Assembly: GCA_009691725.1 (NCBI GenBank)
Contig: SIAP01000003.1
Span: 1 to 64,000 of the forward strand
Direction of reading: 5' to 3'
DNA length: 64,000 nucleotides
Origin: Phycisphaerales bacterium
GTDB lineage: Bacteria; Planctomycetota; Phycisphaerae; Phycisphaerales; SM1A02
Shown: piece by piece, positions 48,218 to 57,086 of the stretch
Layout: each line of letters opens with the position of its first letter
How positions within the stretch are numbered: the first letter of the stretch is position 1
Position numbers and translations under genes: made by a program
Notes under the pieces: model-generated
What the model saw: the letters and a program-made list of their open reading frames with translations, nothing else
Database searches by the model: none
Told to the model about the DNA's origin: nothing

Positions 48218-49657
48218 ATGCCCATTCAGCAGGTGAAGTCCGCAGTGCGATCTGCAAGCGAAGTGTGGTCGCTTGCGTGGCCGACAGTCATCACCATGAT
48301 GAGTTACACGATGATGCAATTCGTCGACAGCATCATGGTGGCGCAACTCGGTCCACTCGAACTCTCCGCGCAAGGCAACGGCGGCGTCTGGACATGGACG
48401 GTCATCGCCGCGTTGGTTGGTGTGATCACGCTCGTCAACACATTCATCTCGCAAAGCTTGGGCGCAGGGGAGTCCAGCGCTGTCGCACGTTATGCGTGGG
48501 GGGGAATCTGGCTCGCGCTGGGGTCGTGGGTGCTCGTGCTCATTCCAGTCGGCTTCCTCGGGCTTCCTCTGGCATTCTCGCTGATGGGTCATGAGCCGCG
48601 CCTCGAGACACTGGAGTTGCAGTACGCGCAAATCTTGGTGGCGGGTGGATGCTTCACGCTTGTGGGGAAAGCCGTCAGCAATTTCTTCTTTGGTATCGGA
48701 CGACCAAAAGTTGTGACCGTCGCCGCGCTCATCGGCAATGTCGTCAACCTCGTGATGAACTATGTGCTCATCTTTGGGGATCAAGGACTGCCACAATTCG
48801 GACTGCCTGGTGTGCAAGGCATCACACCGATGGGTGTTGCGGGGTCTGCTATCGCGACAGTGATGGGTGTCGCAATCGAATGCGCCATCCCACTGGCAAT
48901 TTTCTTGGGTCCAAAGATGGCGCGCACATTCGCGACCCGCAGCTCGTGGCGTCCTGATGTCGGAGCGATCAAGGACCTGCTGCGAGTCGGCTGGCCAGCG
49001 AGCCTTCAGTTTGGCAACGAGATGTTCTGCTGGTCGGTGTTCATGACTGTCCTCGTGGGAGCATTTGGCACCGCGCATCTGGCAGCGGGATGGATTGTCC
49101 TGCGGTACATGCATCTCTCGTTCATGCCCGCGGTCGGATTCAGCATCGCAACCACCACGCTCGTTGGTCGATCGATCGGTGCGAAGAATCCGCAACTCGC
49201 AATTCGGTATGCGCGGACTGCGGTGTGGATGTCGGTGGTGTACATGGCTGGGTGGGGAATCCTCATGATGGTCTTCCGCGAACCGATGGTGCGGCTCTTC
49301 ACTACAGAGGGAGTTGCCGGAGATGCCTCTGCAGAGCTCGTCGTCACCATCGGAAGTCAAATCATGATCTGCGCGGCGGTGTTTCAGGCGTTTGATGCCG
49401 TGGGGATCGTCTACACCGGAGCGCTGCGCGGTGCGGGTGACACGCTCTGGCCGGGACTCGTGATCGTCGGATTCAGTTGGTCGATCATCCTCGGCGGAGG
49501 ATGGTGGATCATGGACGCACATCCGCAATTGGGATCGCTTGGACCATGGATTGGTTCGACGGTCTACATCATCGCCATCGGTGGCGCACTGGCGTGGCGA
49601 TTCGAACGGGGTCGGTGGCGGACGCATACGCTTGCCCGTCACGCTGCGCACGCGTGA
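48218..49657 (+). CDS. MATE family efflux transporter
   Basis: SLAWPTVITMMSYTMMQFVDSIMVAQLGPLELSAQGNGG...12-TM MATE pattern...GIVYTGALRGAGDTLWPGLV. Confidence 0.93.
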   Translation: MPIQQVKSAVRSASEVWSLAWPTVITMMSYTMMQFVDSIMVAQLGPLELSAQGNGGVWTWTVIAALVGVITLVNTFISQSLGAGESSAVARYAWGGIWLALGSWVLVLIPVGFLGLPLAFSLMGHEPRLETLELQYAQILVAGGCFTLVGKAVSNFFFGIGRPKVVTVAALIGNVVNLVMNYVLIFGDQGLPQFGLPGVQGITPMGVAGSAIATVMGVAIECAIPLAIFLGPKMARTFATRSSWRPDVGAIKDLLRVGWPASLQFGNEMFCWSVFMTVLVGAFGTAHLAAGWIVLRYMHLSFMPAVGFSIATTTLVGRSIGAKNPQLAIRYARTAVWMSVVYMAGWGILMMVFREPMVRLFTTEGVAGDASAELVVTIGSQIMICAAVFQAFDAVGIVYTGALRGAGDTLWPGLVIVGFSWSIILGGGWWIMDAHPQLGSLGPWIGSTVYIIAIGGALAWRFERGRWRTHTLARHAAHA

Positions 49658-49676
49658 TGGCGCACGCGTGATGGCG
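49646..49676. repeat. 14-bp tandem duplication spanning the MATE gene stop codon
   Basis: GCGCACGCGTGATG x2 + GCG. The TGA at 49655-49657 is in copy 1 and duplicated in copy 2. Confidence 0.95.
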
Positions 49677-49803
49677 ATTGCGGGCAGTTCCTTGGGGTGC
49701 AGAACTCGACATCGCCGTGCGGAGTGCCCCGAGTTTCGCGCCTGACTCGCAGCGTTTTCAGGGTGTTTGGTTCAGGTGGTCCTGTCGGTATGCTCATCCA
49801 CCC

Positions 49804-50721
49804 ATGAGTACTGCCACGCTGAAGCCGGTCAATCCCGCAAATCCTGTTGCCGCCAAACCCCATCTTGATCTCGCTGCGCGATATGCCGCCGACGGGCGCC
49901 GCGAAGAGGCGATTGCCGAGTTTCGACTCGCGCTCGATTCAGATCGCGATGTTGCGACAATCTTCGCGATGGCGAAACTGCTTGATCGCGTCGGCGAGGA
50001 TGATGAAGCAATCGACCTCTATGAGGAGATCTGCTATCTCCCCACCCCGCCAGCGAACGCGCTGATCAATCTTGCGGTGCTCTATGAGGATCTCGGAGAA
50101 CTTGGACGTGCAGAGCGGTGCCTTCGTCGGGTGCTCGACACATACCCAACGCATCCGCATGCCCGCATGTATGTCAAGGATGTCTGCGCGGTGCAGACCA
50201 TGTCGTATGACGCGAATGCCGCGCAGCAACTGGCGCGGCGCAACGCTGTGCTCGACACGCCGATCACAGATTTCGAGCTCTCCGCACGCGCACGCAATTG
50301 CCTCAAGAAAGTGGAGATACGAACGCTCGGTGATCTCCTGCGGGTGACGGAAGCAGAGTTGATGGCATTCAAGAACTTCGGCGAAACCAGCATCAGCGAA
50401 ATCAAGTCCATGCTGAATTCGCGAGGGCTCCGACTGGGTCAGGGTCTCGAAGGTGGATTCGAGGAGGAGTATCGCCGCAAGTATCTCGATGAACTGCGCA
50501 CACAAGTTGCACCTGACCTCTTGGAGATTCCGATCAACAGCCTTGAATTGACCATTCGGGCTCGCAAGGCGATTCAGTTGCTTGAGGTCCGCACGCTGGG
50601 AGACCTTGCATGCCGAACTGAAGCAGAGTTGATGGGCATCAAGAACTTTGGATCGACGAGTCTCGACGAGATCAAGGCTGCGCTTGCAGCGCAAGGACTC
50701 TCGCTTCGCGTGCTCGAATAG
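49804..50721 (+). CDS. TPR protein with two tandem RNA polymerase alpha-CTD-like modules
   Basis: N-terminal TPRs (HLDLAARYAADGRREEAIAEFRLAL...); alpha-CTD-like ITDFELSARARNCLKKVEIRTLGDLLRVTEAELMAFKNFGETSISEIKSMLNSRGLRLG and INSLELTIRARKAIQLLEVRTLGDLACRTEAELMGIKNFGSTSLDEIKAALAAQGLSLR. Confidence 0.9.
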   Translation: MSTATLKPVNPANPVAAKPHLDLAARYAADGRREEAIAEFRLALDSDRDVATIFAMAKLLDRVGEDDEAIDLYEEICYLPTPPANALINLAVLYEDLGELGRAERCLRRVLDTYPTHPHARMYVKDVCAVQTMSYDANAAQQLARRNAVLDTPITDFELSARARNCLKKVEIRTLGDLLRVTEAELMAFKNFGETSISEIKSMLNSRGLRLGQGLEGGFEEEYRRKYLDELRTQVAPDLLEIPINSLELTIRARKAIQLLEVRTLGDLACRTEAELMGIKNFGSTSLDEIKAALAAQGLSLRVLE

Positions 50722-50814
50722 GCGGCGACTTCACAGCAACGCATGCGGGGACACACCGCTGCAGCGATGCCGATGCAGGAATGTCGAGGCGATGAGGTTG
50801 AACGGTCCTGATGG

Positions 50815-52284
50815 ATGGTCATGAAAGAACCAACCGACAACCCCATCCGACCCAGCCGTCCCGGTCACCTCGGTCATTGGAGCAGGGTCGTGTCACTCAT
50901 GCTGTTGCTCATCAACGGGTGTGCGGTCGACGAGCCTCGCACAACGCCGCAATCCATTCCAACAGATCCCGTTCGGTCTGTGCCCGATCATTCGATTCAG
51001 CCGACGCCGCCAGCGACGCTGCCACTGACGCCCGAAGCCACCGACGCAAGTGAGCCACGGGCGGTTGTGAAGTCAGAGCGTCCAATTCCTATTCCGCCCA
51101 AGCCCCTGCCAGCAGCACCAGATGTCGAGCCGAGTGTCGCCATCCGAATCGACACGCTGCCGCCATCGCACATCATCACGCTGCATCACGCAAGTGGGCG
51201 ACTCTGCATCGGCACGACGGATCTCGGCTCGCTGGACTCGGAGCAAACACATGCGACTCCCATAGAAATCCGATTGCAGCGCGGCATGTGGAGCGTGACA
51301 CCGCGCGCAGGCACGACGCTCGAACTCACCGCAGGAGAATTGCTCGTGCGTGCGCCACCAGGAACTGAGCAATCCATTCGCTGGGAGGAGAAGGAATGGC
51401 CGGGTCGGATGCGCATCGTTGCAGCCGCGACTTCGATCGATCTCGTCATGGATGTGCCGCTCGAGACATACCTCCCAGGGGTCATCGCGAAGGAACTCTA
51501 TGGATCGTGGTGCGCCGCAGCCTACGAGGCGCAGGCAATCGCCGCGCGAAGTTTCGCAGTCGTTGAAGAGGCTCGATGGGATGGTCGGCGTCACTACGAC
51601 ATGGTTGCAGGACAGCAAAGTCAAGCGTGGATCGGTGCGACCGACAACGCTCGTGCGCTCGCTGCAGTGCGCCAGACGCGGGGGATCCTGCTGATGCACG
51701 ATGGCACCGTTGTGCCTGCGTACTACTCGAGTGCCTGCGGCGGACGACCCGCGAGCGCGCTGGGTGTGCTGACCGACAATCCACATCACGACATTCCTCC
51801 CGTGTCAGCGGGAACTGGCTTGGCTCGGAGTGCGTGTTGCCAGCTCACCAGGGTTGCAACATGGAATGCGTCGATTCCATTAGTGGCAGTCGAGCTGCGC
51901 GTTCGAGCGTGGGCGAACTCCAATGGTCGTCCAGATCTCGCTGCGCTTGGCAAGACGGCGTCCATCGAAGTCACCGAGAAGAATGCAGCTGGTCGACCGA
52001 CGACGATTCGATTGAAAGATCGCACAGGCGTGGCCGCAAAGATTGCAGCGGAAGACTTTCGCCGCGCGATCAATGCTCCTGGTGACCCGAAGTCCAGCAT
52101 GCGATCGAGCGATTGCACCATCCGACTCACCGCTTCGACCGCCGAATTCTCTGGACGCGGCTTTGGTCACGGTGTTGGTCTCTGTCAGCATGGAGCGCAG
52201 GAGATGGGTCGCGCTGGCCGCACGAGCACCGAGATCCTCGCGCTTTACTATCCAACGGCTGTGCTCGTGAAAGCGTGGGAATAG
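50815..52284 (+). CDS. SpoIID/LytB domain-containing protein
   Basis: MDVPLETYLPGVIAKELYGSWCAAAYEAQAIAARSFAV...GRGFGHGVGLCQHGAQEMGRAGRTSTEILALYYPTAVL. Confidence 0.92.
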   Translation: MVMKEPTDNPIRPSRPGHLGHWSRVVSLMLLLINGCAVDEPRTTPQSIPTDPVRSVPDHSIQPTPPATLPLTPEATDASEPRAVVKSERPIPIPPKPLPAAPDVEPSVAIRIDTLPPSHIITLHHASGRLCIGTTDLGSLDSEQTHATPIEIRLQRGMWSVTPRAGTTLELTAGELLVRAPPGTEQSIRWEEKEWPGRMRIVAAATSIDLVMDVPLETYLPGVIAKELYGSWCAAAYEAQAIAARSFAVVEEARWDGRRHYDMVAGQQSQAWIGATDNARALAAVRQTRGILLMHDGTVVPAYYSSACGGRPASALGVLTDNPHHDIPPVSAGTGLARSACCQLTRVATWNASIPLVAVELRVRAWANSNGRPDLAALGKTASIEVTEKNAAGRPTTIRLKDRTGVAAKIAAEDFRRAINAPGDPKSSMRSSDCTIRLTASTAEFSGRGFGHGVGLCQHGAQEMGRAGRTSTEILALYYPTAVLVKAWE

Positions 52285-52287
52285 TCG

Positions 52288-52986
52288 ATGTTTACTGGAC
52301 TGATTCAAGGAATTGGCAGGGTGTGTTCGCGGACGACCACGACCTTTGGCCAACGATTGGTCATCGATGCCCCCAGCGCAATGGTGCCTCAACGCACTGG
52401 CGATTCGATCAGCGTGGATGGCGTGTGCCTCACCATCGTTGAAGTCCGAGGCTCACAGATCGCAGCAGATGTTGTTCCACAGACACTGTCGATGACCACG
52501 CTTGGATCGCTGGCACCTGACGAGCGCGTGAATCTCGAAGCGGCACTGAGGATGGGTGACTCGATGGGAGGTCACAGCGTGCAGGGTCACATCGATTCGA
52601 CCAGCGAGGTGTTGGCGGTCGACAGATCGAGCGGCGGATGGCGAATTCGGCTGCGAACGCCTGCGCATGCGCATGAACTCATCGTGGCACACGGATCGAT
52701 CGCCGTCGATGGAGTGTCCTTGACCGTGGCCCAGTGCGGCGACGGTTGGTATGAGGTGGCGATCATCCCCGAGACCATCGCACGAACAACGCTTGGCGAG
52801 TTGGTCGTTGGTCATCGCGTCAATGTCGAAGTGGATCTCCTCGCACGACTGATCGATGCGGCTGTTCGACGCCACCTTGGCGCGCGCGCCGCTGGCAGCG
52901 CCGCTGGCAGCGTCACTGGCAGCGTCATTGGCAGCGTCACTGGCAGCGTCACTGGCAGCGTCATTGGGAGCATCACCGAAAGCTAG
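52288..52986 (+). CDS. ribE: Riboflavin synthase alpha subunit with repetitive C-terminal tail
   Basis: MFTGLIQGIGRV...GDSISVDGVCLTIVE...GGHSVQGHIDSTSEV...HGSIAVDGVSLTVAQ; ends AGSAAGSVTGSVIGSVTGSVTGSVIGSITES. Confidence 0.96.
   Translation: MFTGLIQGIGRVCSRTTTTFGQRLVIDAPSAMVPQRTGDSISVDGVCLTIVEVRGSQIAADVVPQTLSMTTLGSLAPDERVNLEAALRMGDSMGGHSVQGHIDSTSEVLAVDRSSGGWRIRLRTPAHAHELIVAHGSIAVDGVSLTVAQCGDGWYEVAIIPETIARTTLGELVVGHRVNVEVDLLARLIDAAVRRHLGARAAGSAAGSVTGSVIGSVTGSVTGSVIGSITES
52891..52974. repeat. 12-bp tandem repeat (7 units) inside the 3' end of ribE
   Basis: Units (GCT/ACT/ATT)GGCAGCGTC; first unit ends GCC, last is ATTGGGAGCATC. Confidence 0.95.
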
Positions 52987-54218
52987 TCATCGTTCCACGC
53001 CGCGCAGACCAGCGTGAGGTCGTCGATTTGTGGAAAGTCATGGCTCTCCTCGTCGAGTCGTCGGTCGATTTCTGCGATGAAATCTCGAGGATTCTCGATC
53101 GAGGAGAACTCGTTGAAGACATCCAGATAGCGGCGATTAGGCAGTCGTGGTGCTGCGGGGTCCTGTCCAAGTTCTGGGAAAGCCTGCTCGAAGCCATCCG
53201 TGTACAGCAGCAATTTGTCGCCCGGAGCAAGTTGAACGACCGCGTCCGAAAAAGTTTCGTCCTCAAAGACTCCCAAGAGTCCACCCTGGGTCACAATCTC
53301 TTCGCACATCCCGCCGCGCCGCATCCGGATGAGTGGAGGATGCCCCGCGGTGGAAACGGTCATCAGGTGCGTGCGGGTATCAATCACTCCGTAGATGGCA
53401 GTGGCGAATCGCGTGGTGCGACCAGCACGCGCCATCATCTCGGTGTTGACTCGCGCGAGCGCTTCGCTCGGACCAAGGACTCGGTATGAATGCCCAGTGA
53501 TTTCCTTTGTTGGAAGGCTGCGCGAGATCACCAGCGTCAGCAGCGCGGCTGGCACGCCATGACCAACCGCATCGGTCACGAAGAGACCCAGATGATGTTC
53601 ATCCAAACGCATGACATTGTAAATGTCGCCCGACACATACGCGGCAGGACGCCACAGCGCAGCGGATGCGACACCGCCCACCGATGGCAAGACCCGCGGA
53701 AGGAACTCACGCTGCACGCTGGCGGCGAGTTGCAGTTCCTCTTGGATCGTGTCGATCTCGTTTCGGAGTCCTCCCGATGAGCGCATGGCGATCTGAGTGT
53801 CGAGCCGGAGTCGTTGCATCTCTCGTTGTCGGTCGATCAACGCTCTGATCGCAGTTGCGAGGTGCTCTGGGCCCATGGATTGGTCGATAGCGAAAGAAAC
53901 TCCGGCAGGGGCGTGGTCGGCGTCTTGGGATGTACTCACGAGTGCGACGATGGGGATCAAACTCGATACGGCCTCTTCGATGCCCGGTTGCAGCATGTCA
54001 TGTGCGGTGGGAAGTCCGATGATCACGAGCGCCTGCACATCTCGAACGACCATGCTGACTGCCACTGCGTCGAGCGAACCGATGACGAGTGCATCGAATC
54101 CGAACTGCGACGAGAGAACACGAGCCACGGTCTCGTGCGTCTCTCCGGTCTGCACCGACATGACGGCAACGCGCGGTCGCAACTGGCGCAGTGATTGATG
54201 CTCAAGAGGGATGGACAC
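52983..54218 (-). CDS. PP2C/SpoIIE-type serine phosphatase with N-terminal pseudo-receiver-like domain
   Basis: SVQREFLPRVLPSVGGVASAALWRPAAYVSGDIYNVMRLDEHHLGLFVTDAVGHGVPAAL...TAGHPPLIRM...GDKLLLYTDGFEQAF (PP2C_SIG). Confidence 0.9.
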   Translation of the reverse strand: MSIPLEHQSLRQLRPRVAVMSVQTGETHETVARVLSSQFGFDALVIGSLDAVAVSMVVRDVQALVIIGLPTAHDMLQPGIEEAVSSLIPIVALVSTSQDADHAPAGVSFAIDQSMGPEHLATAIRALIDRQREMQRLRLDTQIAMRSSGGLRNEIDTIQEELQLAASVQREFLPRVLPSVGGVASAALWRPAAYVSGDIYNVMRLDEHHLGLFVTDAVGHGVPAALLTLVISRSLPTKEITGHSYRVLGPSEALARVNTEMMARAGRTTRFATAIYGVIDTRTHLMTVSTAGHPPLIRMRRGGMCEEIVTQGGLLGVFEDETFSDAVVQLAPGDKLLLYTDGFEQAFPELGQDPAAPRLPNRRYLDVFNEFSSIENPRDFIAEIDRRLDEESHDFPQIDDLTLVCAAWNDD

Positions 54219-54258
54219 GAGAATCGAAGTGTATGGGATCGTCTATCGTCTGCTGTTG

Positions 54259-54558
54259 ATGGCACACAAACTCACATGCGCTGAAGTGGACGCACTGCTG
54301 CCGACGGTCTCAAAGTGGTCCCGGCGCGACCACCTTCTTGAACGAACCTTTGTCTTTGTGAACTTCATCGAAGCGATGCGGTTCGCAAATGAGATTGCGA
54401 ACACTGCCGAGGATGTGCAACATCACCCCGACATGCTCATCACATACAACCGGGTCACTCTGGGGTATTCGACGCACGATGCACAGGGTCTCAGCGCGAA
54501 GGACTTTGAGGCAGCGCGTGTTGCCGATGGGATCTATCAGCGGATCGCAGCCCACTGA
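54259..54558 (+). CDS. 4a-hydroxytetrahydrobiopterin dehydratase (PCD/DCoH)
   Basis: TFVFVNFIEAMRFANEIANTAEDVQHHPDMLITYNRVTLGYSTHDAQGLSAKDFEAARVAD. Confidence 0.92.
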   Translation: MAHKLTCAEVDALLPTVSKWSRRDHLLERTFVFVNFIEAMRFANEIANTAEDVQHHPDMLITYNRVTLGYSTHDAQGLSAKDFEAARVADGIYQRIAAH

Positions 54559-54577
54559 ATGGGTCCCCCGAAACGGG

Positions 54578-55636
54578 TCATGACGAAGTCTGCGCGAGGG
54601 TGGTTCGTACGAACTGTGCACGCGCTTCGAGTTCGGCATCGCCACCCTCTGCGGCGCGCGGATCGATGACAGAGAGGTGCGCCGGTTGCACCTGCAAAAG
54701 CAGCCGTTGGAGGCGTGCGAGATCCATCGGCAGCAGTCCCAGCACGATGCCGAGACGCATTCGACTGAGGTTTCGTGTCGCACTTGCAGCGGTCAGGAGT
54801 CGCGCCGCGGTCAAACTCGCTTGTGCCCGAAAGACCAGGTCTTCGATGCGATTGCGCTGCTTCTCCATCGCCGCAGCACGCGCATCGCGCTCGTAACTCA
54901 TCAACTTGGGAAGGACATTTCCATGGAACTCTCCCAGCAAGTCTTCTTCGGAGGCGCCCAGCGTCGTTTGGTTTGAGAACTGAAAGAAGTCGCCGCTGGA
55001 CTCCGACCCCTCGCCGTAATAACCGCGCACTGCAAGATGGAGATCACGCGCCGCACGCTTGATGCGCCCCACCTCGCCAGCGATTTGGACTCCAGGAAGG
55101 TGGAGCATCGCACTGAGCCGAATGCCGCAGCCCACATTTGTTGGGCACGCCGTGAGGTATCCCCACCGTGGGTGAAACGCGAAGTTTGTGGTCTCAGCAA
55201 GACTCGACTCCAGCGCGACCGCGGCGGCAAACGCATCTGGAAGTCGCGAACCTGCGCACAGGAATTGAATGCGAAGATGATCCTCTTCGTTGACCATCAC
55301 GCTGGCGTGTTCGTCGCGTGAGAGAGCGAGTGCCCGTGGCGCGTCGTTGTTTGCAAAGTGACGAGAGACGAGGTGGCGCTCCGCGAGCAAGATGCGATCA
55401 CGCGATGGCGCCGACTGCAGTTCGATCCAGCGAAGGCCTCGGTCACTCTCGTTCGACAGGGAGGGTTGTTCAACCGCCCTCCGCACAACACGCATGATTT
55501 CCAGTCGCACCGCATTGCTCGCACGACTGATGAAGGGGAATCCAGAGATATTGCGCGCCAATCGCACTCGGCTGGTCACGATGACATCGGAATCAGGTCC
55601 GATCTGCGAAAGCGCGGCTGCAAATGGAATCGTCAT
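54578..55636 (-). CDS. mcsB: Protein arginine kinase McsB (ATP:guanido phosphotransferase family)
   Basis: VIVTSRVRLARNISGFPF...NEEDHLRIQFL...GYLTACPTNVGCGIRLSAMLHLPGV (catalytic Cys loop). Confidence 0.93.
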   Translation of the reverse strand: MTIPFAAALSQIGPDSDVIVTSRVRLARNISGFPFISRASNAVRLEIMRVVRRAVEQPSLSNESDRGLRWIELQSAPSRDRILLAERHLVSRHFANNDAPRALALSRDEHASVMVNEEDHLRIQFLCAGSRLPDAFAAAVALESSLAETTNFAFHPRWGYLTACPTNVGCGIRLSAMLHLPGVQIAGEVGRIKRAARDLHLAVRGYYGEGSESSGDFFQFSNQTTLGASEEDLLGEFHGNVLPKLMSYERDARAAAMEKQRNRIEDLVFRAQASLTAARLLTAASATRNLSRMRLGIVLGLLPMDLARLQRLLLQVQPAHLSVIDPRAAEGGDAELEARAQFVRTTLAQTSS

Positions 55637-56130
55637 GGCGGTGGCGCGTCGAGCGCGTTGAGTGCGTCACGAAACTTTGCAGCGCGTTCATATTGCTCCG
55701 ACGCCACGGCCAGTTCAAGATCCCGCATGATCTTGGCACGCAAGACTTGGGATCGTTCCGCCTCTGCGCCGCCCGTGGGAGCTCGTCCAACATGGTGTGT
55801 TGCGCCCGCTTGAGCGCGTTCGATCATCTGCTCAATCATGGGCATGAACGCGTCGTAGCAGGCGGGGCATCCGAGTGTCGCAGTCTTGCGAAACTCTCCG
55901 AAGGTCAACCCACATGCGTGACAGGTCTGCGAGCGTTCCTTCGAGCGTGCGCCCTCCACTTTGACCGCGGCGGCGAGTTGAGGGAAAATGTCCGCGATGG
56001 GTGATTCGATCGGCAGGGGATATCCGGCTGCGATCGCATGCTCGGGGCACAGATGGACTTCGGCTGACACTCCGTTGCGAATAACGATTTCGTGGACCAA
56101 CGCGTGCTTGTCGCAGTGGTCGCACTTCAT
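55633..56130 (-). CDS. mcsA: McsA-like zinc-finger/UVR protein
   Basis: MKCDHCDKHALVHEIV...LCPEHA...CHACGLTFGEFRKTATLGCPACYDAF; C-terminal UVR motif LELAVASEQYERAAKFRDAL. Confidence 0.9.
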   Translation of the reverse strand: MKCDHCDKHALVHEIVIRNGVSAEVHLCPEHAIAAGYPLPIESPIADIFPQLAAAVKVEGARSKERSQTCHACGLTFGEFRKTATLGCPACYDAFMPMIEQMIERAQAGATHHVGRAPTGGAEAERSQVLRAKIMRDLELAVASEQYERAAKFRDALNALDAPPP

Positions 56131-56954
56131 CGGCGGGCGACCACTGTGCGAATGGCAGCAAGGGTTGACAGTAGTTCCGGCATCTGATCGAGTGGCTGAA
56201 TCGTCGCACGATCGCTGAGTGATTGTGAGGGATCGGGATGGCACTCGAGAAAAATCGCATCGACGCCAGCGGCAACCGCAGCGCGCGCAAGCAGTGGCGC
56301 GCGCTCGGGCTGTCCTCCGCTCGTCGCGCCTTCGCCGGGTCGTTGAGTTGAGTGCGTGGCGTCGAAGCAAACGGGGACGCGCATTTCCAACATCTCGCCC
56401 AGACCCGCGAAATCGTTGACGAGTCTGTGGTAACCAAAGAATGATCCCCGTTCCGTCACCATGATTTCTTTGGCCCCACCCTCCCGCAATTTGCCGATGG
56501 CTCCTGCCATCTCGGCAGGTGCCATGAACTGACCCTTCTTCACATTCACCGCCCGACCAGTCGCAGCAGCCGCTGCGAGTAAGTCAGTCTGGCGCGCAAG
56601 AAACGCTGGGATCTGCAGAATGTCAACCACTTGCGCAGCGCGTGCCGCCTGCGAGGGTTCGTGAATGTCAGTTGTGACAGGAACTCCCAGGCGTGACTTG
56701 AGTTGAGCGAGCATCTCGCAACCCCGTGCAAGCCCAGGACCGCGCGGACTCAAGATGCTCGAACGATTGGCCTTGTCGAAACTCGCTTTGAAGACGAAGT
56801 TGAGCCCATTCTTGGCACACGCATCGCGGAGTGTTCCTCCGATGAGCATATTGATCTCGTCACTCTCGAGGACGCATGGCCCGCCGATGATGAGGAGTGG
56901 TCCGCGCCCAAAGGGGACCGCAGACTGTGAAAAAAAGCTGGAAAGGTCAAGCAT
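56127..56954 (-). CDS. kdsA: 3-deoxy-8-phosphooctulonate synthase
   Basis: LIIGGPCVLESDEINMLIGGTL...FVFKASFDKANRSS...VPVTTDIHEPSQA...DILQIPAFLARQTDLLAAAAATGRAVNVKKGQFMAP. Confidence 0.96.
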   Translation of the reverse strand: MLDLSSFFSQSAVPFGRGPLLIIGGPCVLESDEINMLIGGTLRDACAKNGLNFVFKASFDKANRSSILSPRGPGLARGCEMLAQLKSRLGVPVTTDIHEPSQAARAAQVVDILQIPAFLARQTDLLAAAAATGRAVNVKKGQFMAPAEMAGAIGKLREGGAKEIMVTERGSFFGYHRLVNDFAGLGEMLEMRVPVCFDATHSTQRPGEGATSGGQPERAPLLARAAVAAGVDAIFLECHPDPSQSLSDRATIQPLDQMPELLSTLAAIRTVVARR

Positions 56955-57086
56955 CGTGTGGTCTCAAAGTCCTGCAGAAAATGAACAAGTCGGCTTGTGC
57001 GAGGCGTACTTGTATCCGATAGTCAGCGTAGCGGCACGATGTGCTTCGTGTGCCGAAGAAGCAGCTGTGATTTGGAGGACAGAACC

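Noticed and set aside
47801-49651. 616-aa minus-strand ORF antisense to nuoG and the MATE gene
   Set aside because: Composition dominated by R, H, D, C and S, typical of a GC-rich shadow frame; both opposite-strand genes have clear family matches.
56984-56997. Inverted repeat ACAAG-TCGG-CTTGT between kdsA and the DUF1444-like gene as an operator
   Set aside because: Five-bp arms are too short to support a specific regulatory claim without conservation data.
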